Shown piece by piece: positions 42,304 to 52,367 of a DNA stretch of 64,000 bases. The translations under genes and the position numbers were made by a program. Where the stretch lies: contig OU015569.1 of NCBI GenBank assembly GCA_907165135.1, positions 124,001-188,000 on the forward strand, given 5' to 3'. Each line of letters begins with the position of its first letter. Position 1 is the stretch's first letter. The notes beneath the pieces are model-generated. The model ran no database searches and was not told the origin of the DNA. It saw only the letters and a program-made list of their open reading frames with translations. This stretch comes from Oikopleura dioica. Lineage: Eukaryota; Chordata; Appendicularia; Copelata; Oikopleuridae.

Positions 42304-45018
42304 CTAAAATTCCGCTTCGTCATCCGCCGCGTCGTATTTTTCAGCTTTGTTCTCTTCCTTGATTTCAGGGGAAACCTCTTCGCTTGGCTTTTGCGCTGCT
42401 TCTCCAAAGCCTTCTACTGGAAACGAGCAGCGGAAGAATGCCTTTTCGAGAAGGTCGAGATTTCAGATTGAGGTTGAGGGATACGAGCCTGTGCCCAGGC
42501 TACAAAAATTCGTCCAATTAGATAGTTCGATGATCTTGGACCCTGTTTTACTCAAATCGTTGCGGTCACCACCGCGACATGCAAAGTGGTGTGAGGCATG
42601 CTAACGAAGAATGATTATAATTGAGCCAGACCCGCAAAAGTACCATCGGTGTTATGGTCCTTATATGGCATAAGTGGGTTGACATCTAGAATTTCGATTA
42701 TTCCTCAGAGCTTCTCCCAAATGTCCCAGTTTCTTTTCAAATTGAGAAGCCGCTTGCGGCTTCGAGCAAAATATATTTTAAGCCGCACAAAGCGCGGCTT
42801 TTTCACTTTTTCCTCGAAGCCGCAAATGGCTTCTCGATTTGAAAAGTAGGAAAATGAAATTCTATACGACCGTTCCTTCATCGTAGTTGCGTAGGAAGTG
42901 CCATCCATGATCCTAAACCCTTCGAGATGGACAAAGACTTCAAAGAAAAGACCGCCCGTGCAGAAGACGAAACACGCCCAGGCGAATGAAATCGGCGACT
43001 CTTCGATGTAATTTCCTGAATTCGAAATTATCAGGAATTGAGCGCGTTTAATTTCCGACCAGTGACTGTTGGAGCAATCATGGTGCCGATCGAGGAGCCG
43101 AGATTGTTGATGAAGACGTAGGTGAGGCCGAGATTAGTAAAGCTGTTGCAGAGACTGGTGGAGCTGGCGTAGACTTGAGAAACGAACAGTCCGTAAATGA
43201 CAGTAGCTGTGTATAAAATTGCGTCGTTTGAACTTCCGCCGGCATTGCCGTCCACTCCGAGAATCAAACTTGTTGAAGCATGAAAAAATCAGTCAAAAAT
43301 GGCAAAAGTCATTGCCAATGACTCATTGGCCATTATTTTTCTTGCTTTTCCTGATTCCGATTGTAGAGCCAGTGAAATAAATCAAGATCAAAAAGGTCGG
43401 TTTTAGCTTTCTAGCAACGTACGTTCCGCTGAATCTTCCGACGATAAAGGCAGCCCAGAAGATCATGTTGATGTAGTTGGCTTTTACGGGATCCCAGTCG
43501 AACGCTTCCGCGCAAAGTGCGTAGTAGTAGATGTACGACTAAAAGGAAGATAGGAGTTATTGACTGTATTTTTGCCCGGGGCTCGAAAAGAGCTAGAATT
43601 CGGCTCGAAAACCTGTATAGAAATCTTGAGTCAGGGTTTCCGATGAAAAGCCGCGTAAAATTATTTGAGACCCTGAGTCAGGATTTCTACACAGGTTGTC
43701 GAGCTCAGTTTTACCTGGAAGATGGTATCGGCGTTTCCGCAGCAAGCGTGAATAAGCATCGTGAACATGAAGAAAAGAAGGAGTTTTTGCCAGGGATCTT
43801 CTCCGCGCAAATCGACCTATTCTCTCTTTTATTGCTGATGATGATGAAACACTAAACCTCGTCATGTTTGGCAGTGGTCAGTTTTTCTATGAGCTTCCAG
43901 ACGGCGCAAACACAGGTGAATATTCCACTGGCGAGGACGATTGCACCGACGATCAGATATGGTGGGAGGACGTCTTCATCGACTGAAAAAGGGATGAAAA
44001 TGGATGTTTGGAGGATTTTCTTACTGAGGTCGAAGTGATTGCCTGAAGAGTAGTTCTTGCCGTAGTCGGTGAAGTTGTCGCCGCCGGTGACGCATTCCTC
44101 AAAGTTTTTGATGAAGAAAATGAAGAAAGAGAAATTTTTACCTTGAGGGGATCATTGGACTTGAAAACCTGAACGAGCAGGGGCGCCAAAAAGCCTCCAA
44201 TAGTGAAGAACGCGTGGTAGATGGCGATGACCCAAGTTGATCCGCCAACGCCGAAGATGTTCAGCGAAAGCGACTCCAAGCCCGTGTTGAAATAAGAACT
44301 CGTGAGCGTGGTAGCAAAGGCCACAGTTCCGAGCAGCCAGAGTTCCGTCACGAAGGGCATGACAGCCATAAACGCCCCGTTGAACAGTAGCGTGCCACCG
44401 ATAGTGAGCAATTTGACCTTTCCGGACGGAAGCCTCGGAAAAATGATGCCAGCTGCGATCGCTCCAACCACATTGCCGAGCCCTCTCCACGAAAAACAGA
44501 TGAAACATCTGCGACAGAAACGTCGCAGTTGTAGGCGAGGCTGGGCAGAGTTGGGCCAGTGATGGAGGTGAAAAACCATGGGCGATTCGGGCTGCTGCTA
44601 CGACGCCGATGAAGATGTAGGTCAGCGACGATTTACTGCTTTTTGGAAGTCTCGGAATTCGGGTTAGAGTCTGGGCTTAGTTTAAAAAGCCGCGTTGCGG
44701 CTTTAAATTTTAGCTCTTTGAGAACCTGACTCAGGTTTTCTTCACAGGTTTCCAAGCCCAGAAGGCAGCCCTTTTTCCTGGCAACATGTAATTTAGGAAA
44801 GAAAGCAGACCTAACTATCTAAGTACTGCAATTACTGTACGAAATGACAAGACAGCCGGATGATCTTTGAAATTTTCGGATGACAGACCTTCTCTTTTTT
44901 CATAAAAAAATGACCTCTTTTTCTCGTTATTTCCGGACTTTTTCCTGGAACTTTTGTTTTCCTGATTTTCCTGATTTTCCTGGTTCTCTTCCTTGTTTTC
45001 TTCCGGGGCAACTTGCAT
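42304..45018 (-). CDS. MFS transporter, MFSD4/sodium-glucose-like
   Basis: Exons: about 45018-44915 (hydrophilic N-terminus MQVAPEENKEENQENQENQE), 44670-44142, 44097-44025, 43982-43858, 43816-43715, 43538-43423, 43268-43060, 43015-42876 and 42441-42304. Two added bases (AAAAA 44492-44496 and GGG 44580-44582) restore frame. Multiple TM segments are visible, with SSLTYIFIGVVAAARIA, GPTLPSLAYNCDV, GLGNVVGAIAAGIIFP, FNTGLESLSLNIFG and HAFFTIGGFLAPLLVQVF, the last typical of the MFSD4/NaGLT1 group. An extracellular loop has NFTDYGKNYSS glycosites. The last intron (42875-42442) works only as GA-AG and contains palindrome copy E. The tail ends SPEIKEENKAEKYDAADDEA. Substrate unknown, sugar plausible. 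The first-exon join is uncertain. Confidence 0.75.
42735..42846. repeat. GCCGC palindrome copy E in the last MFS intron
   Basis: CTTTTCAAATTGAGAAGCCG and CGGC...CTCGATTTGAAAAG arms; the shared core is present, and a 10-bp outer extension is specific to this locus. Confidence 0.8.
43601..43708. mobile_element. hAT-type MITE in an MFS intron
   Basis: CGGCTCGAAAACCTGTATAG and TACACAGGTTGTCGAGCTC ends within the intron between exons ending 43715 and starting 43538. Confidence 0.75.
44671..44761. mobile_element. hAT-type MITE whose end forms the MFS splice acceptor
   Basis: Plus-strand CTGGGCTTAG at the left and CAGGTTTCCAAGCCCAG at the right. On the coding (minus) strand the terminal GCCCAG is directly followed by the exon starting at 44670. 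Confidence 0.7.
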
Positions 45019-45141
45019 GTCCTCGGCGCGCAAATCGCCTTTTGAATAAACGTTTTTATACATAAAGCAAAAAATCGTAATTTTATCGTTTCTTCTCAAG
45101 AAAAAGAAGCATTCTATTTGCTTGAGCATTTTACGAAGCAC

Positions 45142-47394
45142 TTTTTATTGTAAGAAAAATTGTAAAAAAGCTGTCAGAATCGAAATCGAACAGAAGCGGG
45201 AAATAAAAAACTGACCTTGGAACGCTTTATTTTTCTCCCCCATCGAAATCACTCTTTTCTCGCGCTTTTTTTATCAATTTTCGGCGGGTGATTCTTTTCG
45301 GCTTCCCAAAATTCTGCAAAGATTTGGAAAACTTACGCCAGGGAGAATTATTTGCTCTGCCTGTCAAAGAGAGTCAAGGAGTTACTATTTAGCTGGAGAT
45401 ACTTTTATCCGCGTTTAGACGATTTTTATGGCTTTGGAATTTTGTCGCCCAACAGGCCAAAATTCAGAGTTGAGGAAATTCGCTAACGCGCCATATTTTG
45501 CCGATGATTGACTTTTAACCCCTCCCGCAAGAATAAACGCAGAAAAGAGGAGAGTTGTTAATGTTCTAAATAGCGAGTGAGTTAGTCCATTTTTCGCGAA
45601 GATGCGTCGCCTTATCGAATAACGTGGCGTTTGCTAAATTCGCTCTCTCGTATACTAAACGACACAGAGTAACAATAAACACAAAACAAACTCAGCTATT
45701 CTCGTAATCGCGCTTTAATCATCGTTTTTCTTCTCCAGAAAAAATAGCAGAAATTGTAAAAATCAAAAATTAGAAAAATCAAAAATTAAAAAATCAAAAA
45801 TTAAAAAATTTAAAGATTCGGCAAAAAAGCAGAAATTCGCGATTCTAGTTACGAAAAAGAAAAAAGAGAAAGTGACGTGGGTTTGCGACGTCAACAAGCT
45901 GAAAAAGCCCTTTCCCCGAAGTCCCGAAAATTGGAGGAAGTCGAAAATAGCCGGGCGAACAGTTTCTTCCGCTACGTAAAAATCCCCTGTTTCCACCGCC
46001 CCTGCTGTTTTTCTCAGTTTTTCTGAAAAATCAGCAGCCAGAACCGGTTTTTGTGGACAAAAAATTGAATTAAAAATAGATTGAGATGAGAGTCTTTTTC
46101 CTGACTAAGGGCCTGACTCAGGTTTTCTAGACAGGTCTTTGAGAAGTTCAGCACTAGAATTTTCGATTATTCATCGCACTTTTATCTTCAGAAACGTGGA
46201 TGAAAAAAGGTCGCGAAGATAAGAAATTTGTACTCTCGTTTTTTTTTGTTCTGGACATATGCGAAATTTACAAGCAAAAAGGGAAAAAGAGGATAGCGAT
46301 CTTGTTTTGCGCTTCCCGCTTTTGACAGGGTTGGCCTTCTTCGGACTCGAGGCCGAAAACCCAGCAGGAGACTGATAAGCGCCAGTCTGTGTTATAGTTA
46401 CCTGCGCAGTGGGGATGAGGAAGTTATCAGATACTTTATGGCGGACGGCACCTTTCCCCGAAACATGACGTTTTCAAAATATACGCCTTGACGAGTTGTC
46501 AGCCAAGGGTAGATCCAAACTCGCAATACCAACAATCAAGCTACTAATCATCAAATATTAAATTTATTTTGAGGTTGGAAATTTTAACAGTAATCGAAGA
46601 ATTTTTATCACAAATTTTCAGGACGAATTGGCTAGAGGATGTATCTGATGATGTATTCATTTTACTTTTTATACGGTAAGTTCCGAATCCACCGACTAAA
46701 CTCATGATCAGTCATTTTATTGAGAATAGAAAAATTCAAAAGTCTTAGGAGCCATGTTGTTATTAAATATATGATTCATTTAATATCTGAAAAGAGGTGC
46801 TGGAATCTTCATTTAAAAACGACTGTTTTTCTTCTACTTCAAAATTGAAATCGGCGGGTCTCCTTAAATATCGACTGATTCACGCATCACGTGACATCAA
46901 AACAAGCAAAATTTCCGCACGAAGTGAGACAAGCAATGCATGAAATTCTTCGACCCAGAAAAATCCCTCGAAATTCGTCTAAAAATAAAAAGTTCCAAAA
47001 AATTCCTGCTAGCCCAAAATTGGAAAAAGGAATTTAGAAAATTCGGAATTTTGGGGAGTGGGAATTTCGAATTCGTCTGAGTCCTGCTTCTTTCTGGAGC
47101 AACTTGAGCTGGAGGGGTAGAAAGGAGAGAGCGTGGGAGCCTCTCAAGAAGAAAAAGGGCTGGAATGAGCTCGTCATGCCAACTATGCCAAGTGAGTCGC
47201 GTAGTTTCGACCTCGCTGCGGCGATTTAGAAAGTCGCCTCTAGAATAAGAAAAAACGCTAAGCTGCTAAATAGTGCTCTCTGTGGCACTTTTTCTCCGCC
47301 GCTTTCACGGAATAAACTTGTTTTCCAAAACAAGCAAAAGTGAAGATCTTCACTTTTGTTTGCATTTTTGGAGAAAAAAGGCCTCTTTAATTAT
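45142..47394. other. Intergenic, no gene seen
   Basis: AT-rich with a half MITE at 46085-46140 and several degraded short repeats. ORFs here are short and of biased composition. No splice-consistent exons found. Confidence 0.5.
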
Positions 47395-48957
47395 TTACAG
47401 TGATTTTACGAGTAATGTACAGTTTTGTTCGTGAACGGCGATGCAGTCGAGAACGCTATCGCAACTTCCAAAGGCATATTTCCAGCCCAAGATTACGGTG
47501 CCAGCGGGGGCGGAGATAAGAAGAACCAGCACTGAAAACGAGCATTTTAGAGCATTCTTTTTCGCTTAGATCGAGTTTAGCAAAGGGAAACCCTTATTTT
47601 TATTTCACCAAATAGAAGGGGCAACACTTTACGAAAAAATGGTTAATACAGAAACCTGTGTAGAAACCTGAGTCAGGGTCCTGAAAGAGATGAAAGAAGA
47701 TATCATGGTGGTATTTTTGGCGAAGCCGCGGAGCGGCTTCGTTTTTAAAAAAGCCGCTCCGCGGCTTTTCATCAAAGATCTTTCAAGACCCTGACTGAGG
47801 TTTCTTCACAGCTTGCTGAGCGTGGAAAATGGAGAGAATTCTTGTTCTTTTGTAAATTTCGCCAAGCGAAATTGTAAAAAAAAACTGCGTCTAGTGGCGT
47901 TACTAACGATCGCTAATTTTTAAAAAGCACAAGTACAAATCCGATTGACGGGTTTTTTTTTATAAAGCGCTATTTCGAAAACAAGCAAGCGGCGGAGCAA
48001 AATAAGCAACTGACCGACGCTGGCGCAGATGAAGGAGACGAGGGATTTGGCCCTGTTGCCGAATTCGCAGTCGCGGCAGAGCAGCTGCGCCAGGAAGTAA
48101 AGCGTGAAAAAGAGCAGGATCAGGCCGCCGATGCACGTGATTCCCATCGAAATGCCGACTGAGCTTTTGAAGAGGTTTTTGTAGAGGGTCTGTTGTTCTT
48201 CTGTTGGATCCCAGTCTTCAAGCAAAATGAGTGCGGTTTCAAACAAATTTAGCCGTAAATACCGATGTAGTAAAAGCTCAGGTAGCAGGAAGCGCCAGCG
48301 ATGGAAGCCAGTCCAAGAATGTTCGAAGAGAGACTGTACTTCGACCCCTAGAAAAGGAAATTAAGGGGGTAGGCACCCTTAATTGAAAACGAGGATTTTT
48401 CTTCAGAATTCTACGAAGTGATACCCTTAATTTGCTTTACTAATTGAAGGTTAAACTTTTATCTAGTTCAGGCTCGGCAACCCGTGTAAAAATACCTGAG
48501 TCAGGGTCTGAAAATTCAAATATAGATCTTTCAGAATCTGACTCAGGGTTTTTACTTAGATTGCCGAGCCTGACCTAGACATAAATTTTAGCTTTCTATT
48601 AGCAAAGTAAAATAAGGGCATCACTTCGTAAAATTACGAAGAATATTTTGAAAAAAATTCTCGTTTGCCGTCTATCCCCTTAATTTTCAAACGTCGTCGT
48701 TACCTCCATTCTAGCTTGAATACAGCTGGCAATCAGCGTGACTGCAGGAAGAGAGAGCTGCACATAAGCCAAAATCAACAAGACAAAAAACTGGTCGTCG
48801 GCATCCGCTTCAAAAGAGCCATCAGCGTTGCCTCCGATTTTGTCGCATTCGGGCTCCCAGTCATCTAGTAAATCACGTGTTTATTCTATCCTCTTTTCTC
48901 TCCTTCCAAACCTGGAAAAATGCTGACTTTGCTTTTTCTCAAAAGTTCCATTTCCAT
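47395..48957 (-). CDS. Four-transmembrane protein (claudin/tetraspan-like layout)
   Basis: Five exons, 48957-48912, 48864-48704, 48347-48263, 48215-48015 and 47531-47395, all GT-AG with perfect phase, give 209 residues. Start MEMELLRKSKVSIFP; a first polar region (DDWEPECDKIGGNADGSFEA) precedes four hydrophobic segments: FFVLLILAYVQLSLPAVTLI, SNILGLASIAGASCYLSFYY, GISMGITCIGGLILLFFTLY and VVLVLLISAPAGTVILGW. Two loops contain cysteines (LLCRDCEFG, AFGSCDSVLDCI). No W-GLW-C-C claudin motif is visible, so the family is open; a plasma-membrane tetraspan is likely. Two introns contain MITEs. A TATA box lies about 75-80 bp upstream. Confidence 0.8.
47646..47822. mobile_element. hAT-type MITE in the four-TM gene intron 4
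   Basis: ACAGAAACCTGTGTAGAAAC and TTTCTTCACAGCTTGCTGAG ends around a long GCCGC hairpin (AAGCCGCGGAGCGGCTTC). Confidence 0.8.
48419..48624. mobile_element. GTGATACCC-family MITE interrupted by a hAT-type MITE
   Basis: Outer ends GTGATACCCTTAATTTGCTT and AAGTAAAATAAGGGCATCAC are inverted. Between them sits a complete CAGGCTCGGCAACC...TTGCCGAGCCTG element (48471-48569). The hAT-type copy therefore inserted later. Confidence 0.8.
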
Positions 48958-49030
48958 CTTTTTCTGAAAAGAAAATTTACGAGTGCTGTTGTCGTGGAAT
49001 TGATGGGTTGCAGATGAGGAGGGCGACAGA

Positions 49031-49040
49031 CCTTTTATAT
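49031..49040 (-). promoter_or_regulatory. TATA box of the four-TM gene
   Basis: Minus strand ATATAAAAGG, 74 bp upstream of the ATG at 48957, within TAAATATAAAAGGTCTG. Confidence 0.6.
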
Positions 49041-49902
49041 TTATGTTGAGCAAATAGTGATTGAACGGGTCCAAATTTCCACTGTTGGTTCGTGCTTAGT
49101 GATTAGCGAAAATTGGGGAGCTGCTCATGACGTGTTTGTTTGTTGGTACTGAGTAGTGGTTCTGTTGATTTTGGATTTGCAAGAGCTTCGTTTTCCCGAT
49201 GAATCACGAATACGGAAGGGCTTGTTTGGGCAAGAAGAATATTCTAGTGCTTCGAAAGGAAACCAGAAAAAGAGGCCGATTTTCCCATTATGGGAAAATA
49301 TCGTAATATCGTAAAAGAGCTCTGAGAAAATACCCTTTTCGATGATCAGAAAGGCCTGAGCTCGGCAACCTGTGTAGAAAACCTGAGTCAGGGAGTGAAA
49401 AAACTGAAATGAAAAGCCATCTTGCCCTCGCTCTAGAAAAAGGTTGTGACGTCAGGAGGAGGAAGTGCGTCTAATCTCAGTACACCGAGGCGAAGCACGT
49501 TTCTAGAGTCAAAAAATGATAAACCCGCTCAGTTCCTTCCTAAGAATCACATTTCGCCATAATTTATGATCGCCGCAAAAGATGCAATTTCTTCGCCCTA
49601 ATCAAACATCTCTCTTTCCCATTTTCCGGAAAAATAAAAAAAAGAGTGATACCCTTAATTTCATTCGTCAAAAGAAGGCTAAGACCTTTTTATAAGTTCT
49701 TGTGACGCTAGAATTAAATATTTCGAAATTTTTTTCACAAAAATTTTCCGAATTTCTTCGAATTTTTTAAAATTTTTTCGGACTCTTTCACAATTTTTTC
49801 GAATTTCTCGAAAATTTTCGAATAATTTCGAAAATTTTTCGAATTTTTTGAAAAAAAAAACGTCACAAAAAAAGCTACGTCGATTTGGCGAAACATACGT
49901 AA

Positions 49903-50217
49903 TCATTGATCCCTTCCGTCTGGGCGAAATTTCACGCGTTCCTTTAAAAACTCGACAGTTGCGCTAAAATCCTGAATCAACCCAAAAAGATGGGACAAGA
50001 GAAAGTAAAACTGCTTTGTTTCAGCCTTTTTTGGATGGCAACTCGGGCTCGGCAGTGGCAAGTGCCCAACTTCCGAAAACCCGGCTATCATCTTGAATGC
50101 TACAAATGCGATAACGCGGGTAAAGATTATTGAGAGACGCTGCTGATAAAGAGATTCGCCGTTTTTTCGCGGAAAGGAACGCATAAACGACATTCTTACA
50201 TTTCTTGCTTCACTCAT
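49903..50217 (-). CDS. Possible small gene, unrecognised
   Basis: Open frame of 104 codons from ATG 50217 (MSEARNVRMSFMRSFPRKNG) to 49903. An in-phase alternative splices GTAAGAATG near 50199 to an acceptor (ACAAAGCAG) at about 50014, giving MSEARN joined to FYFLLSHLFGLIQDFSATVE and FLKERVKFRPDGRDQ. The second half looks most protein-like. No family recognised. Confidence 0.4.
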   Translation of the reverse strand: MSEARNVRMSFMRSFPRKNGESLYQQRLSIIFTRVIAFVAFKMIAGFSEVGHLPLPSPSCHPKKAETKQFYFLLSHLFGLIQDFSATVEFLKERVKFRPDGRDQ

Positions 50218-50240
50218 TTTTGATGATTCTAGTTATCTAG

Positions 50241-50413
50241 AGCTCGGCAAGAAAAAATCTGAGTAGAAAACCTGAGTCAGGATTTAATAAGACATTGAAT
50301 TGGTTATATATCCGAAGCCGCAAAGCGGCTAGTTTTAGAAAAAAGCCGCTGCGCGGCTTTTGATTTTAGCTTTTTCAGAACCTGACTCAGGATTTCTACA
50401 CAGCTTCCCGAGC
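50241..50413. mobile_element. hAT-type MITE
   Basis: GAGCTCGGCAAGAAAAAATC and TTTCTACACAGCTTCCCGAG ends with CCTGAGTCAGG and GCCGC inner arms. Confidence 0.75.
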
Positions 50414-50904
50414 AAAAATAATGCTCATTTTCGCGGAAAAGTGAGTTTCTCCGTTTTTTTCGTGAATTGACCTCTGCGTTCCATTTTCCTTTGAATTTGA
50501 ATTTTAAAAAGGAAAAAACGCGCTCCACCCAGAAAAGGTGGACTCGTTTCTCTTTCGTTGAATGGGAGGCCTGGAGCTTGGGTAACGTAACTGAATTTAG
50601 GCTCGGAAGAAGAATGCGACGGGCAACATAATATCGTAACGTGCGCTTCCAACGAACTTTCTTGTCAGGTGAGAATTTCGTCTGTCCAACAAGTGCATTT
50701 CAATTTCCGCCCGTTTTTTTTTTTCTAAACAACCGCAATTTTCACGCTTGCCCTTGTTTCCCTCGTTTTATGTAACATGCTTAAATGCCCTTTAGAATGC
50801 TTTTAAAACGAATTCGAGATATTTTTTAGTTTATTTCAAAAATGATTATCAATTCAGAAATCAAAATCGAAGCTAAATAATATCTCGTAAAATCCTAGTA
50901 AATT

Positions 50905-51668
50905 TCAGTTATTGATGGCATTTTTGAAGTTGTTTCGATAATTTGCAGTTCGTTTTGCTTTTCCAGAAGGAGCGTTATTCTGTTTTCGCTTACGGCTCGC
51001 ATTTTTTGGGAAAGGAGTTGACTGAGGGGCAGCTGGGAAAAAAGATGGGCGAGTTGCACTGTAGCCGGTAGGAGATGTCGGACTGTAGCTAGGAGACGTC
51101 GGTTTGTAGCTATGAGATGTCGGGCTGTAGGAAGGAGATGGGCGTTTAAACTCATCATCTGAATTGCCATCATCAATCATAGACTCACAATCTCGCAAAG
51201 CCATGCTTTCACGAGTGGCAAACTGAGGATGAGCCTCACCATAGGCAAGAAACTCATTTCTTTTGTTTAGGTTTAGGTTTATAGTTTTATAATTAAACTT
51301 TTATAGAAGATAAAAAAATAAAGCGAACGTAGAATTTAGCTAACCAATCCTTGCATCTCTATATTCATTCTTCAAGTCTCGCAACTTGAATGAAGCCTGA
51401 GTAACAGCTTCTAACTTATCTTCGGCCTTCTTCCTCAGCGCTTCGAAGTTTTTGTTAAAATCTTCAAGAACTCTCAAGATATAAAAAATACAAACAATAT
51501 ATTTCGAGTTATAATCCCGATTGTAAAAATTTTCATCTCCCCCCTTTAGCATCACGGCGATTTTTGGAATATGAATCCTGAAGGGAGGCTTCAGTGTCAC
51601 GAGCGAATTTGCGAACATCTTCGTAAACTATCACATCAACAATGCGAAGGGGTTTACTCTCTGACATT
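50905..51668 (-). CDS. Coiled-coil protein with Pol II CTD-like YSPTSPS heptads
   Basis: Exons 51668-51540, 51472-51345 and about 51258-50905. The first intron is GA-AG (51539-51473) and keeps phase. The second junction needs one extra A (51256-51258). Start [20 protein letters not shown]. The middle is helical ([34 protein letters not shown]). The C-terminal part has heptads like the largest subunit of RNA polymerase [22 protein letters not shown] then [11 protein letters not shown] basic tail ([19 protein letters not shown]) looks like a nuclear localisation signal. The rest has nothing of a polymerase, so this is an independent CTD mimic, possibly recruiting CTD-binding factors or kinases (inference). 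Confidence 0.65.
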
Positions 51669-51829
51669 TTTTTATAAAAATGCGTTTTATAAAGTCGAGA
51701 CCTTGAGTCTGAGCATGTTTTCAGAACACGCAAATTTGCCTCCCGCTGCAGGTGCAGCCTAAAAACACCTATTTTCCGTTGCAAATGGAAAATTCCAAAC
51801 AATTAGCAGAATAAAGCGTTCTTGAGAAA

Positions 51830-52141
51830 ATGGCAAACGAATTGGGCTGTCGTGTTAAAAATTCGCGAAATAGACTGATTCGGGGAAAAAGAGCTAATGG
51901 CAGAATTCGCGCGCCGAGTCGGACAGTGAATACTTTAAAAACGAGCCCCCATCATTTAAACTGTCCCATCACTCAGCCTTTTTCAGTGCTCGAAAGAACA
52001 AGTTCTCAGGACTCAAACTTGAGCCGAAATCGGAAGTTCAAAAAAGCTTCATCTAAAAAGCAGTTCTTTTGCGAGAAACTGCAGCATTTAAAAATAGCCT
52101 TTTACGGGACCGATCCGGAGCTGGGAAACACGAGGCTTTGA
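51830..52141 (+). CDS. Doubtful ORF
   Basis: 103 codons from ATG 51830 (MANELGCRVKNSRNRLIRGK), basic and polar, with no splice sites and no recognised domain. It lies between two real genes and might be a 5' untranslated or random frame. Confidence 0.2.
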   Translation: MANELGCRVKNSRNRLIRGKRANGRIRAPSRTVNTLKTSPHHLNCPITQPFSVLERTSSQDSNLSRNRKFKKASSKKQFFCEKLQHLKIAFYGTDPELGNTRL

Positions 52142-52367
52142 CTCTTTGGGGCAGTTTTTAGCCAGACATGTAAACGCGGATTATTTGCATTTGATTATGT
52201 TATCCAAATCGAATACGCCACTTTTTAAACATCAAAACGCTGGACTTATGTAGTCCACGTGTCCCCGCAAAAACTAATTCAAAAGACTCGAGAGCCAGTA
52301 ATTCAGTAATTTAGTTATTTAGCGAGTAGATAAGCGGATGTAGTACTAGTAGTAACTCGTGCTTCAG

